Source of the DNA: Planosporangium mesophilum | Lineage (GTDB): Bacteria > Actinomycetota > Actinomycetes > Mycobacteriales > Micromonosporaceae | DNA length: 64,000 bases | NCBI RefSeq assembly: GCF_016863255.1 | Contig: NZ_BOON01000018.1 | Location: 179,086 to 243,085, forward strand | Direction: 5' to 3' | In this document: one piece after another, positions 54,101-62,936 of the stretch | How positions within the stretch are numbered: position 1 is the first letter of the stretch | How the letters are laid out: every line of letters starts with the position of its first letter | Notes under the pieces: model-generated | Databases searched by the model: none | The model's input: the letters and a program-made list of their open reading frames with translations, nothing else | Told to the model about the DNA's origin: nothing | Position numbers and translations under genes: made by a program

Positions 54101-54911
54101 CGCGTAGCGTCTCGAAGATGTGGGGGTCCCTGAACCGGTCCAGGTCCTCAAAGATCGCGACCTGGGTCTTCGTCCTTTGGAAGAAATAGACGATCTCGTC
54201 GAGGTACTCATCGAAGTACGAGTTCTCCTTCGCGCTTAGCTTGACGGCCGCTCCGCCCGCAGAGACGCTCTCCACCCGCACCCGGCTCTGCACAGCACGC
54301 GCACCCAGGAACCAGATCACGCCCAGGAACACGCCGAACCCAACGACGATGACCCACGGTACCCAGTCGTGACTGGTGACCAGGTCCTGGGGACCCATCT
54401 TCTTCACGCGATTCACCAGCCCGAGCAGGACCGCGATCACGAAGAACCCAACCGCTACTGCGGCGCCCCAGATCGCAGCCGGCCAGGGTCTGAACGAGTC
54501 GATGCGGAAGTACCTCGACCCCGGCATGTCCGCGGGCGCCTTCCGGTAGAGCAGCTGCTTGACGATCTCCTTCTGAATGAGGTTCGTCAGTGGCGCGAGC
54601 GTCCCGTCCGACTGGATGCGCGCCCGCTTCGTGTCGTCGATGCCCAGGCTCGACAGCGACAGGTTGACCCAGTTGATCTTCCGCTCGTCCAGACCCGCCT
54701 GGACGCCGAGGATGACACTGCTTTTCCCGCTGCCGTAGTGCCCCGCGAGCGCGATGTTCTTCGCGCCGCTCGTGGACCCGTCGGCCAGGACCTTGAGGAG
54801 GACCTCTGCGTGCCGCCCGTGCAGGTTCTTTTCGTACGTGGGTCCGAGACTCCGAAGGACCGGCACGTCGGGCTGTGGTGCGGACTGTCGGGCCTGGCTT
54901 ACTCGTGACAT
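51189..54911 (-). CDS. YobI-like membrane P-loop NTPase, candidate defence protein
   Basis: 1240 residues. Walker A is AGHYGSGKSS at residues 56-65 and Walker B is VAIFEDLDRFRDP. Two membrane helices (AAIWGAAVAVGFFVIAVLLGLV and WVIVVGFGVFLGVIWFLGARAV) are inserted in the N-terminal ATPase part, as in YobI and KAP-like NTPases. The last 900 residues are largely helical and not recognised. YobI-type NTPases occur singly in variable islands and are suspected of phage or plasmid defence. It is a lone gene set into a DUF3052 gene, which suggests recent insertion. Confidence 0.78.
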   Translation of the reverse strand: MSRVSQARQSAPQPDVPVLRSLGPTYEKNLHGRHAEVLLKVLADGSTSGAKNIALAGHYGSGKSSVILGVQAGLDERKINWVNLSLSSLGIDDTKRARIQSDGTLAPLTNLIQKEIVKQLLYRKAPADMPGSRYFRIDSFRPWPAAIWGAAVAVGFFVIAVLLGLVNRVKKMGPQDLVTSHDWVPWVIVVGFGVFLGVIWFLGARAVQSRVRVESVSAGGAAVKLSAKENSYFDEYLDEIVYFFQRTKTQVAIFEDLDRFRDPHIFETLRELNTVLNNSEQIKSRPVRFVYAVRDSIFEQLKVNAAPDGDADADTDAAARRASALESAPSANRTKFFDLVVPMVPFITHRSARDLLAAEFAESDEQPSTALVDLVGAHLTDMRLIRNIRNEFEIYRASVLGEKGLKGLTADRLFAMMVYKNLHLEDFEAIRLGTSKIDEAHRAFRDMVTYQTGHLAAVSKEALDRIASNARWDQAAKAAGERLQEVLPIVYRATRVGGEPVLQYQSEHYALSDLTSGDFWRSLHETRQGAHLSRPGYGGVTLSFDDVIALVGDGAAALDDAVEADVVRLQRASQDALETKDFVAKATMAQLMARTDLVMPTDSGVERNLDAIVTDLVSPLAHDLLAKGHIDENFTLYCSDYHGIAISVSAMNFILHCVQADRADHRFRFDEAASIDAVEKEMGARFLDGESVFNLEVFDHYLPTRPELLDKALDKLVMRAGTDSSFIDAYLTDGASRELFVSQLVPRWKGAFVHLVENASIDLAAAVALVDAAVRSADRDVDYDTSRRVAEFLSEHYAQMQAFVGTVETSKAADVAALVRRLRAEISDLAVLGDAQRKAVVTDGLYPVTRANLSAALGEGTPLALDVVKVTNTAVYQHILKKLDSYLNAREKDEVTVDAPEKFAAVLNDVAAAAESAVVLDDVAAVVKSAVLPVAKGASELCEVADLEELDDTAWTAVVSASRFAPTVWNVSRFVGKFGVSEELVKTLSILDLTEVEKVEEESRYDLGYALAHAEDLAPTARVRLVKQLELPGGLNPERLTDAGLKLLPALLAAELVPDAAETYARVGGCPFAFREDYFAASKGLASYVCELPLSSDDLPKMMRSPHVAPAVKRAIADDAEYVHGRLSRPGAIAICEWAAKGNTVSVELLVKLSEAGAPAEHILSLLVPHLPDIELPVLDQILLALGDEYEPLTRVGYHRPRLKGREGTEELLKELQRRDRVSSFSQARFGGGIRANMRH

Positions 54912-54985
54912 AGACGAGATCTTACGAACGTGGTCCGACTTGTCCGCGGCATGACCGTGCGTTCGCCCGTGAGAGGGTTGCTGTC

Positions 54986-55522
54986 ATGGCAGGTGGAGCG
55001 ACTCCGGGCCGCGAGGTTGTGCTCGAGGCGGGTCGCCTGCTGCTCAGACCTTGGCGGGTAGCCGAGGCCGTCGTCCAGCGTGAACTGTGGACCGAACGTG
55101 ACCCACGAGTGCCGCCGCACCGCCGAATCGGCGCGGATGGACACCCCACGGTCGCCGAGCTCGAGGATTCCATCCGCGCCAACCAGCCATCGTCGATCGG
55201 GTTGCTGGCGATCGAGCGGAAGGTCGCTGGTGACGTCATCGGCTACTGCGGGCTGATCGACGGTGGACGAAAACCGGAAGGGGAACCGGAACTGGTGTTC
55301 GAGCTGCTACGCCGATTCTGGCGTCAGGGATACGCGACCGAGGCCTCGTTGGCGGTCCTGGACTGGGCAAGATCGTCCGGGTACGAACGTCTGTGGGCCG
55401 CGGTCTGGGATTGGAACACCGCTTCTCGCCGTGTGCTGGCCAAGGTCGGGTTCACCGAGACCGAGCGGAAGGAAGTGGACCCGGTCTACGGGACTACCCT
55501 GTTCCTCACGAGACGGCTCTGA
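54986..55522 (+). CDS. GNAT acetyltransferase (RimJ/RimL-like)
   Basis: 178 residues. ELVFELLRRFWRQGYATEASLAVLDWARSSGYERL is the acetyl-CoA binding region and WNTASRRVLAKVGFTETER the typical RimJ/RimL-type end. The substrate is unknown and may be a protein N-terminus or a small molecule. ATG 54986 sits about 75 bases from the divergent NTPase gene. Confidence 0.85.
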   Translation: MAGGATPGREVVLEAGRLLLRPWRVAEAVVQRELWTERDPRVPPHRRIGADGHPTVAELEDSIRANQPSSIGLLAIERKVAGDVIGYCGLIDGGRKPEGEPELVFELLRRFWRQGYATEASLAVLDWARSSGYERLWAAVWDWNTASRRVLAKVGFTETERKEVDPVYGTTLFLTRRL

Positions 55523-56999
55523 CACACCCGATGTTCGGCTTTGAGGGCGGCCCCGAGCAGCGACGCCAGGCGTCAGCTGTCCCACTCCGAGTTCGTGCGG
55601 TGTCTGCGCTGTGCCGGTCTGGCCGACCCAAAAACAGCGAGGTCACGCGGGCCCCAGCCAAGGCCGGCTTTCGTTGACAGTTGAGGACGTCCCACCCCAC
55701 CGGGTAGGCAAGCGCTTTCGGCAGCAGGCCCTTGCTGTGGCACTCCCACGGCTCGTTGGGCACGAACGAAGCATCGTCGTGACCGGGTTGCCGTACTCGA
55801 CGGTGCGCGACTACGTGCGCTGGTCGCGGCCGGAGCTGGCCGCGTAGGCCGGCCGGGTTCGGATCCAGGAAAGTCTGACGGCGAGTGGTTCGGGATGGCA
55901 CGTCGGCGCATGAACCCGCTTGACCACTATGGAGGCCACGGCTAACCTCCTCCGCATGCACACCTCTTTGGTGCAGGTGTGCTACGTACAGGTGTTCGAG
56001 TCCCCCCTCGGACACTGACCCGTTACCTACGTCGTCCGGGCTGAGTTCTGACTCAGCCCGGACGATCTGTCTTCCAGGGTCGTAGGTGAGCCTGATCCGC
56101 AGCCGTTGGTACAGCTCAGCTTTAGCGGCCGCTGCGTCCGCCCGCCGCAGGGCTGTTCTGAGGTCGCCGACCGCCCCGATCAGGCCATGGATCTGCTCCT
56201 TGGTCAGCCTGACCCGGTCTGGTCGGCGTGGCCGCTGGTTCTCCGCCGCCGTGCGGACAGCGGTGACCTCGGCGATCCACCCGGCCACGAGGGCGGGGTC
56301 GGTTCCCGAGTCGAGCAGAGCCCTGTAGTTTGCGATCTTGCGGTCGCATTCGGCCAGGATCTGGCCTGTCGCGTCGGGGATCGGCTCTGCGGGGATGGGT
56401 TGCGCGGCCTCCATCGCGGTGATGGTGGCCTCGAGGTTATGCGGGGCCAGCGCGGTCAGCAACCACTCGTCGAGGGGGTCGCCGAGGTGGTCTTGGCGGA
56501 GGTACACGTTGCGCGGATGGGCCAGCTAGTTGGCAAGGGCATACTCCTCCGGGAACCGGCAGCGGTAGTACGCCATCCCGTGTAGCCATTGACCCTGCAT
56601 CCGCCGACCGCACACGCCGCAGAACAGCAGACCACGGAAGATGTAGGGCCGCGGGGTGCGTCGGGGCTTGACCTTTGTAGTGGTGGCTCCTCGGGTGGCC
56701 AGCTTGGCCTGGACCTGATCGAAGCTGTCCAGGTTGATGATCGCCGGGTGGGCTGGCTTATCGGACCGAACCCACTTGTCGCCGGTGTTCCACCGCAGGC
56801 GGGTGGTGTGACCTAGCGCGACGTCCCTGACGTTGACGAGGACCTCGTCTTTGCGCTGGCGGTTCCAGCATTGGTAGCCGGTGTAGCGGGGGTTGGTCAG
56901 GATCGTGCGGATGGCCATCTTCGACCAGGCGACCCCGGAGCGGTGCCGGTTACGGTCCTGGTCATGTGCAGACGGGCATGGGATGCCTGCTGGCCGGCT
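55506..56999 (-). pseudogene. large serine recombinase/integrase remnant
   Basis: Recognisable parts in order: GIPCPSAHDQDRNRHRSGV, then AIRTILTNPRYTGYQCWNRQR (recombinase domain), zinc ribbon LLFCGVCGRRMQG with YYRCRFPEEYALAN, and a coiled C-terminal region ending SPDDVGNGSVSEGG. The N-terminal catalytic resolvase domain is missing; homology stops at a TGA just beyond 56999. An in-frame TAG lies at 56526-56528 after EYALAN. The gene is therefore dead. Beyond about 56010 the open frame continues to 55506 without homology, running through a tRNA-like sequence. Confidence 0.8.
55958..56015 (+). other. tRNA-like attachment-site scar at the recombinase 3' end
   Basis: The hairpin GCACACCT/AGGTGTGC (55958-55982) is followed by AGGTGTTCGAGTCCCCC, which carries the T-loop hallmark GTTCGAGTCC, then CTCGGACAC like an acceptor 3' strand. 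Serine integrase genes of actinomycetes often end inside such tRNA-derived att sites. The structure is incomplete and cannot be a working tRNA. Confidence 0.4.
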
Positions 57000-57103
57000 T
57001 CACCGCCAGGACCGGGCTGGACTTCAACCGACCCTAACTCCAGCGTTTTATGGTAAAGCTCTCTAGCCGGGTCCAGTTCGCCGGGAGATGACCGCAGCGA
57101 ACG

Positions 57104-57913
57104 TCAGAACGACACCAGCGACGCCAACTCGGCCGGCGCCGGGTCGAGGATGAGGTTGCCCCGGGCCGCCAGTACCCGCAGCACCGCCACCTTCTCCCGG
57201 CTGCCCAGCAGGGCTCTGGCCCCATCAAGACCCGTGAACAGCCCGATCGAGCAGGGACCGTAGGTACGGTCGGCCCAGGCGATGACGTCGCGGACCACGT
57301 CCCGTCTGCTGCCATGCAGGGTGAGGTCGAACGTGTCCACAGTGGTCACCACGTGGGCCCGGCGGTCGGCGTCGAAGCCGAGCACGAGCGAGGCCCACAG
57401 TTCGTCTCCGTCGAAGACACCGAAGACCACCGCCGTGTCGGCCGGGACGTACCGTTCGACGGCGGCCTTCACCTCGGCGTAGCTGGCGCCGACCCGCCAT
57501 TGCAGGCCGAGCGTGCTGCGCGCCGGGCCTGGGTACGTAACCAGGCCGTCGGCATACTCGTCGAGAGTCGCGTAGGTCCGGTGGGCGAACTCGTCGAGGT
57601 CCTCGTCGGCCCGCCAGGTGCCCTGCCAGTGGCCGAAGTAGCGGTCGAATGCCTCGCGCTCGAAGACCGCGACGAAGTCGACCAGGTGGCGATTGGCCCG
57701 GTACACGTGCTCGGCGGCGGCGTGCGGGTCGTCGACCCGGTCGATGCTCTTGACGATGGGAAGGCGCTGGGAGTGTACGAACTTGACGATCTCACCGTCT
57801 TCGTGGATGACGATGATCCGGCGCTTCTCCTTGGCCGACTCGAGCACCAGGTTCTGCAGGTTCCTCCAGTGATTGACGTCCATGTCCAGCATCTGGACGT
57901 TCTCATGCAGCAT
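57104..57913 (-). CDS. hypothetical protein of the beta-galactosidase operon
   Basis: 269 residues, soluble. The N-terminal half (WRNLQNLVLESAKEKRRIIVIHEDGEIVKFVHSQR) looks like an alpha/beta domain. The rest (VVFGVFDGDELWASLVLGFDADRRAHVVTTVDTF) has alternating strands. Not recognised. ATG 57913 follows GGAGGG. It lies 18 bases after the galactosidase stop, so it is probably co-transcribed. Confidence 0.68.
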   Translation of the reverse strand: MLHENVQMLDMDVNHWRNLQNLVLESAKEKRRIIVIHEDGEIVKFVHSQRLPIVKSIDRVDDPHAAAEHVYRANRHLVDFVAVFEREAFDRYFGHWQGTWRADEDLDEFAHRTYATLDEYADGLVTYPGPARSTLGLQWRVGASYAEVKAAVERYVPADTAVVFGVFDGDELWASLVLGFDADRRAHVVTTVDTFDLTLHGSRRDVVRDVIAWADRTYGPCSIGLFTGLDGARALLGSREKVAVLRVLAARGNLILDPAPAELASLVSF

Positions 57914-57931
57914 CGCGGACACCCTCCGTGT

Positions 57932-60049
57932 CTAGAGCCGGCACTCGTAGATGTTGATCGCGTACGGCAGCAGCGGCTCCCGGAGCGCGCTGCCCTGTGT
58001 CTGCGCCGGCCGTGAGTCCCAGATCTCGCGGGCCGACCCGATCGGCACGTGCAGGTCCACTTCCGCGTCGATCGGGTCGGCGGTCGGGTTCGCCACGAAG
58101 ACGACCAGGCGCTTGCCGCCCTCGGCGGGCGCGTGGATCGCGACGTCCAGTCGCGGGTCGTTACGCGTGAACCGGATCAGGTCCAGGCCGGCCAGGGCGG
58201 CCTCGAGCGCTCGGGTGGGCGCGCCGAATTCGGTCAGGTGCACGATCCGCCCCTCCCCCACGCGGTACGTGGTGCCGACGGTCGCCCCGTCCACGGTTAC
58301 CGGCTCACCGGGCGCGTCCCGTACCGCTGTGCGCAGCGTCTCGTCCGGGCGCATCAGTTCATCCAGTTCGGGCAGCCGGGGCCCGACGACGGCGGTTCCG
58401 CCGGCGGTCGCGAAGTCGACGATTCGACGTTGGACGTCGGCGGCCATGAACTCGAACGAACTCACCACGACCGCTTTGAACCGCCACCAGCGCTGCGACG
58501 CCAGCGCCGTGTCGGACAGCAGGAACGGGTACCCCGCTCCGGTCAGGCCCTGGTAGGCGCCACTGAACCAGTCCGCCTTGGCCAGCTGGATCGGCTCGGC
58601 GAAGCCAAGGGGCCGCTCGGAGACAGTCATGAACGTCGGGTACTCGGAGAATCCGCTGGGGGTCTCCAGGAAGTCACCCGGGAAGCTGACCAGGACGCTC
58701 GCCGCCTCCAGCCGGTCGTAGTCGCGGTTGGCCAGCAGCAGCACGTCCGCGCGCCGCCGCAGGCCGACGAAGTCGTGCTCGGTGGCCATCGCGTTGGCCC
58801 GGCCGAACATGGCGGCGTGGTCTTCGCGGACCCGGCCGTCCCGGCGCACCGGCGAGTCGAGCCACCTGTTGCGCTCGACCAGCATGTACCGGCTGAAGCC
58901 CTTGATGCCCTGCATCAGACCGGCCTTGGTGACGAACTCCTCGTCGCGCAGGTCGCCGGGGTGCAGGTACCAGGGCCAGACACCGGCGATGAACTCCGGA
59001 ATGTACGGGAACCGGCTCGTTCCGGCCACATAGGACATGACCGTTTTGACGTGGTCGTAGAGCTCCTTGCGTGAGTACAGATCGAAGCCGACGAAGTCGA
59101 GCTTCTCCTCGAGCCCCATCAGGTTGAACGGCGTGGTGAACCCGGAGACGGCGCCGCCTGGGCCGAGCGGGTGCGGGTAGTTGTGGAACAACGGGATGCC
59201 GGCGAGGCCGCGCGCTCGCATCATGTCGGCGAGGCGGCCGAGGGCGTCGACGAGGTAGCGCTCCCGGTAGGCCGCCCAGTCGGTGTGGTACGGGATGTCG
59301 GCCTTGTCGGTCGCCGTGAACCGCCGGGGCGGCTCGACCTCGTCGAACGACGCGTACCCGCCGCCGTAGGCGGCGTTGAGCGCCTCCACCGTGCCGTACT
59401 TCTCGGCCAGCTGGGTGCGGTAGCGCGCTACCGATGCCGGGTGGAAGTCCGCGGCGTAGGCGTTGACGTGGAAGAAGAACGCCAGTTCGTTGTCGACCTG
59501 CGCGGCGACGATGCCGCCGGCGGGGTGGGCGTGCCTGGCCAGGATCGGGCAGATCGCGTCGAACCACAGCGCCGTCTCGTCGTAGAACCTGTCGACCGCA
59601 TAGCTCACCGCGGGGATCGGCCGCGGCACCTGGATGAGCACCGCCGGGGCGCCCTGGCCGTTGAGCGCCTGCAACTCGGGGTCGTCGAGGATGCGGCGCG
59701 GGTAACCGAACCAGGTCAGCTCCGCGTTGATCTGCGGCCCGGGGCGCACGACGGCCTTCAGCCCCTTCTCCTCGATCACAGCGAGGAAGACGTCGACGTC
59801 CTTCCGGGGATCGATCTGGCCGAAATCGAACACGCCCCGCTCGACCTCGTGCACCTCCCACGGTATGTAGATGGAGATCATGGTGAACCCCATCCCCTTG
59901 ACCGTGTCGAGAATGCCGCTCCACTTGTCCCGTTCGAGCCGCCAGTAGTGCACCGCACCGCCGTACAGTGCCGTCAGCCGCCCCTCGACCCGGAACTGGT
60001 GATCATCTGCCACTACCCCACGGATGGGCTCGCCACTTCCGCTGGTCAT
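57932..60049 (-). CDS. beta-galactosidase, glycoside hydrolase family 35
   Basis: 705 residues. A TIM-barrel glycosidase: GGAVHYWRLERDKWSGILDTVKGMGFTMISIYIPWEVHE near the start, acid/base Glu in GIVAAQVDNELAFF, and nucleophile Glu in PYIPEFIAGVWPWY. The C-terminal half has a GATase-like and a beta domain. It hydrolyses terminal beta-galactosyl bonds. It lacks a signal peptide, so it acts in the cytoplasm on imported sugars. ATG 60049 follows GAGG. An MFS transporter stump lies just upstream. Confidence 0.87.
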   Translation of the reverse strand: MTSGSGEPIRGVVADDHQFRVEGRLTALYGGAVHYWRLERDKWSGILDTVKGMGFTMISIYIPWEVHEVERGVFDFGQIDPRKDVDVFLAVIEEKGLKAVVRPGPQINAELTWFGYPRRILDDPELQALNGQGAPAVLIQVPRPIPAVSYAVDRFYDETALWFDAICPILARHAHPAGGIVAAQVDNELAFFFHVNAYAADFHPASVARYRTQLAEKYGTVEALNAAYGGGYASFDEVEPPRRFTATDKADIPYHTDWAAYRERYLVDALGRLADMMRARGLAGIPLFHNYPHPLGPGGAVSGFTTPFNLMGLEEKLDFVGFDLYSRKELYDHVKTVMSYVAGTSRFPYIPEFIAGVWPWYLHPGDLRDEEFVTKAGLMQGIKGFSRYMLVERNRWLDSPVRRDGRVREDHAAMFGRANAMATEHDFVGLRRRADVLLLANRDYDRLEAASVLVSFPGDFLETPSGFSEYPTFMTVSERPLGFAEPIQLAKADWFSGAYQGLTGAGYPFLLSDTALASQRWWRFKAVVVSSFEFMAADVQRRIVDFATAGGTAVVGPRLPELDELMRPDETLRTAVRDAPGEPVTVDGATVGTTYRVGEGRIVHLTEFGAPTRALEAALAGLDLIRFTRNDPRLDVAIHAPAEGGKRLVVFVANPTADPIDAEVDLHVPIGSAREIWDSRPAQTQGSALREPLLPYAINIYECRL

Positions 60050-60199
60050 ATCGGCCACCTCTTCCGCGCTTGGCGAAACTGGTCCGATCCGCCCCTACCC
60101 ACTCTGGGGCGAGATGGTGCACCGGCCCTCGCGGCGACGCCCACACCATCACGGCGGCCGGGTCACCAGGTCGATTGCGTCCGGGCGGTGGCTCAGCGC

Positions 60200-60586
60200 T
60201 TACGGCCGAGCGCGGCGGCGAGGTGGTCGAGGCCGTCGTCGCAGGCTCACGGTCACCAGCAGCGCCAATGCGCACATCCCGCCGAGGGTCAGGAAACCCA
60301 CCCGGAAGGAGCCGGTGGCGTCCTTGACCGCACCGAGCGCGCAACTAAAGGCGAAACCGCCAAGGTTGGCGCAGAAGTTACCGAACCCACTGGTGATTCC
60401 AGCCGCCCGGGCGCCCAGGTGCTGGATCGGGAACGCGAACAGCGGCCCGACATATGCCTGGACGAACACGGAGCCGACCGCAACGACGACCACCAACGAC
60501 ACGGGCCCGGGAATGAGGGTGAGCAGGGACAGCGTCCTTTGCGGGGAGACCTCTTCCGTACGGGAGAAGAGGTCACGTCTCCGCAT
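60200..60586 (-). pseudogene. C-terminal stump of an MFS transporter
   Basis: 128 residues with three to four membrane helices: LSLLTLIPGPVSLVVVVAVGSVF, YVGPLFAFPIQHLGARAAGITSGFGNFCANLGGFAFS, and FLTLGGMCALALLVTVSL. They correspond to the last helices of a 12-helix sugar or organic acid MFS permease. The first two thirds are missing. It lies upstream of the galactosidase gene on the same strand and may once have imported its substrate. Confidence 0.72.
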
Positions 60587-60995
60587 CTGCCCTGGTCAGT
60601 TCCTTGATCGATTCGAGCCGGAACGCGTCACTTTCGAATCGAAGGCGATAGAGATCGTTCAGCCGCTTGCTCCCATCCTGCTCCCACCACTAAGTGCGAA
60701 CACGCCCGCCGGCCGTTACGCCGAGGACCTGCAAAGAGCCGTTGAGCTGGGGCGATACGACGCCGTTCAGCGCGGTTCAAATCCGTTGAGCGCAGTTGTG
60801 GCAACAAACGGTCCACACCGCGGTGACCAGCACAAACACGAGGGACCGCAGGTCACGCCGAGACGATGCGAGTAGTTCAACCCCGTCCGGCGCGGTGCAG
60901 CGCCCTTGACCGCGCCCCGCTGCTCCCATCCTGTTCCCCTACGGTTGGCCGTTCCCGCCCATGTGGCGTGCCGCAAGCCCGCCCGTGGCCCAGCG
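60587..60995. other. intergenic junction with a 17-base direct repeat
   Basis: GCTCCCATCCTGCTCCC at 60669-60685 recurs with one change at 60922-60938. No gene is supported. The stretch abuts the truncated transporter and may mark a past recombination site. Confidence 0.4.
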
Positions 60996-61820
60996 TCAGC
61001 GGCGCCACGGCAGCCAGGATCGCTTTCCTGCATGGCGGTCCGTAGTGGCGACGACGGGCAGGGAGGCGACCAAGAACATGGTCCCACCGATGACATTGCC
61101 AGGTCGTGGCAACTCCCGAACGTCGTCTGCCGAAAGGCACACGTCGACCTCGAACCCCGCGGTGCGCACCCGCGCGACGACGAACTCCTGCCCGGTGACG
61201 GCGACCGCCTTGCGCTGCGCGCGCAGCACCGTGCCGTTGAGCCGCGCGTACGCCTGCACCTGCTCGGGGTCGCCGAACACCCCGTAGGAGATGAAAGACT
61301 CGGCGGCCATCCGCGGCGGCCACGACAAGCCCTGCTCCACCACGTGCGCCGGCGCCTCACCGGGGTCGTCGCCGTCGCCGAGCAGACTTGCGTCCGACGC
61401 CGCGAACGCGTCTTCATCCGCCCACACCGTGACGTCGACGCCGAGCGCAACCACACAGGCCAGTCCACCCACCGTGCCCGCCGCCGGCAACAGCCGCCGC
61501 TGCTCCAACTCGGCCGCCAGCATGGTGACCTGCTGACCATCCTCATCGACGACGTCGGCGACCACGACATCCTCATTGACGGCACGGACGCTGGCCAGGC
61601 GAGCACCGGGCTCACCCGCGTACGACGGCAGCAGGTCGGCCACCTCGTCGCCCCGCACTCCCACAATCAACCGGGCACCGCTGGAATCCTGCCAGCGCAG
61701 CACCGACACGCCCCCGGCCTGGCCCAGGCTCTCGGCGCTCTCCAGCGCGATGCCGATCAGGCGGTCCATGCCGGCGTGGTCGTCCACGCCAAGCCCGACA
61801 CAGTCCAGGTTTGATGTCAC
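60996..61820 (-). CDS. hypothetical protein
   Basis: About 274 residues, soluble, rich in acidic residues. It has two similar alpha/beta halves around GMDRLIGIALESAESLGQAGGVSVLRWQDSSGARLIVGV and the C-terminal YGVFGDPEQVQAYARLNGTVLRAQRKAVAVTGQEFVVA. Not recognised. The frame opens to 61895, but GTG 61820 leaves room for divergent promoters with the gene at 61924. Confidence 0.65.
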   Translation of the reverse strand: MTSNLDCVGLGVDDHAGMDRLIGIALESAESLGQAGGVSVLRWQDSSGARLIVGVRGDEVADLLPSYAGEPGARLASVRAVNEDVVVADVVDEDGQQVTMLAAELEQRRLLPAAGTVGGLACVVALGVDVTVWADEDAFAASDASLLGDGDDPGEAPAHVVEQGLSWPPRMAAESFISYGVFGDPEQVQAYARLNGTVLRAQRKAVAVTGQEFVVARVRTAGFEVDVCLSADDVRELPRPGNVIGGTMFLVASLPVVATTDRHAGKRSWLPWRR

Positions 61821-61923
61821 GCCGGTGACCGTAGCCGTCCCGGCGGTAGCCGTCTGTCCATATTCGATCTCCCACTGGCGGAAATCGGCTGACACGCACC
61901 AACGAGGCGGCGATCATGAACGA

Positions 61924-62277
61924 ATGACCATCACCGCGCCCACCGTGACCCTCTGGCGGCCGACCGGCCCCGAGGAGCTGGCCCTGGTGAGGGCCTCGGG
62001 ATGGCGCGCCTGGCCACCACGGCTGCCGGAGCAACCGATCTTCTACCCGGTACTCAACGAGGCGTACGCGACGATGATCGCCCGGGACTGGAACGTGAAG
62101 CACTCCGGCGTCGGGTACGTGACCCGCTTCCAGGTCCGGCGGGCGTTTCTCGACCGGTACGACGTTCACCAGGTCGGCGGCGACACGATTCTGGAGTACT
62201 GGATCCCCGCCGAGGATCTCGACGAGCTCAACGCCAACCTCGTCGGCACTATCGAGGTGGTCGCCGAGTACCGCTGA
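61924..62277 (+). CDS. small conserved actinomycete protein (labelled ADP-ribosylation/crystallin J1 in some relatives)
   Basis: 117 residues. LWRPTGPEELALVRASGWRAWPPRLPEQPIFYPVLNEAYA and ILEYWIPAEDLDELNANLVGTIEV are patterns common in a small actinomycete family of unknown activity. The family name in some annotations refers to ADP-ribose chemistry but is not proven. ATG 61924 follows the divergent gap with the preceding gene. The NADAR gene is 83 bases downstream on the same strand. Confidence 0.7.
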   Translation: MTITAPTVTLWRPTGPEELALVRASGWRAWPPRLPEQPIFYPVLNEAYATMIARDWNVKHSGVGYVTRFQVRRAFLDRYDVHQVGGDTILEYWIPAEDLDELNANLVGTIEVVAEYR

Positions 62278-62360
62278 CCGGTCGGGCCGCCGCTCGTGCC
62301 GGCCCTGCGGCGGCGGAATTCGTGTGTGGCCTGCACGGTTGATCGGGCACACTGGCGGCC

Positions 62361-62936
62361 GTGTCCACACCCGCCCGTACGGCCACCGACGTGGCCCGCG
62401 CCCTGCAGGAGGGGCGGCGGGTGAAGTTCCTGTACTTCTGGGGACACCAGCCACAGCCGGACGGCAGCGTCGGGGCCGGCTGCCTGAGCCAGTGGTGGCC
62501 CGCACCGTTCAGCCTGGACGGCACGACCTTTCTCACCGCCGAGCACTACATGATGTGGCGCAAGGCAACGCTGTTCGGCGACGCCCCGACTGCCGAGCGG
62601 ATCCTGGCCGCGCCGCACCCGCACGCCGCGAAGACCCTCGGCGCTCAGGTGGCGGGGTTCGACCAACAGGTGTGGGACGCCCACCGCTACGACATCGTGG
62701 TGGCCGGCAACCTGGCGAAATTCGACCAACACCCCGAACTGGGCGCGTTCCTGCTCGGTACCGGCGAGCGGGTGCTCGTCGAGGCCAGCCCCGTCGACCG
62801 GATCTGGGGCATCGGCCTGGCTGCCGACGACTCGCGCGCCGGCGACCCGGCGCGGTGGCGCGGGCTCAACCTGCTGGGCTTCGCGTTGATGGATGTCCGG
62901 TCGATCCTGAGAGACGGACGCTCGTACGGTGAGTGA
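62361..62936 (+). CDS. NADAR-family protein (YbiA-like N-glycosidase fold)
   Basis: 191 residues. FLYFWGHQPQPDG, CLSQWWPAPFSLDGTTFLTAEHYMMWRKATLFGD and GNLAKFDQHPELGAFLLGTGERVLVEASPVDRIWGIGLA are the classic NADAR motifs. Family members remove damaged flavin precursors (RibX/YbiA) or ADP-ribosyl groups. It begins at GTG 62361. Proximity to the small crystallin-J1-like protein suggests an ADP-ribose-related pair. Confidence 0.88.
   Translation: MSTPARTATDVARALQEGRRVKFLYFWGHQPQPDGSVGAGCLSQWWPAPFSLDGTTFLTAEHYMMWRKATLFGDAPTAERILAAPHPHAAKTLGAQVAGFDQQVWDAHRYDIVVAGNLAKFDQHPELGAFLLGTGERVLVEASPVDRIWGIGLAADDSRAGDPARWRGLNLLGFALMDVRSILRDGRSYGE

Noticed and set aside
60774..60790. T-loop-like GGTTCAAATCC near 60.8 kb as a tRNA
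   Set aside because: The flanking bases do not form a T-stem or an acceptor stem, so it is probably chance.
60767..61666. minus-strand frame overlapping the gene at 60996
   Set aside because: Ser/Arg/Trp-rich shadow; the 60996 frame has normal protein composition and a better start.
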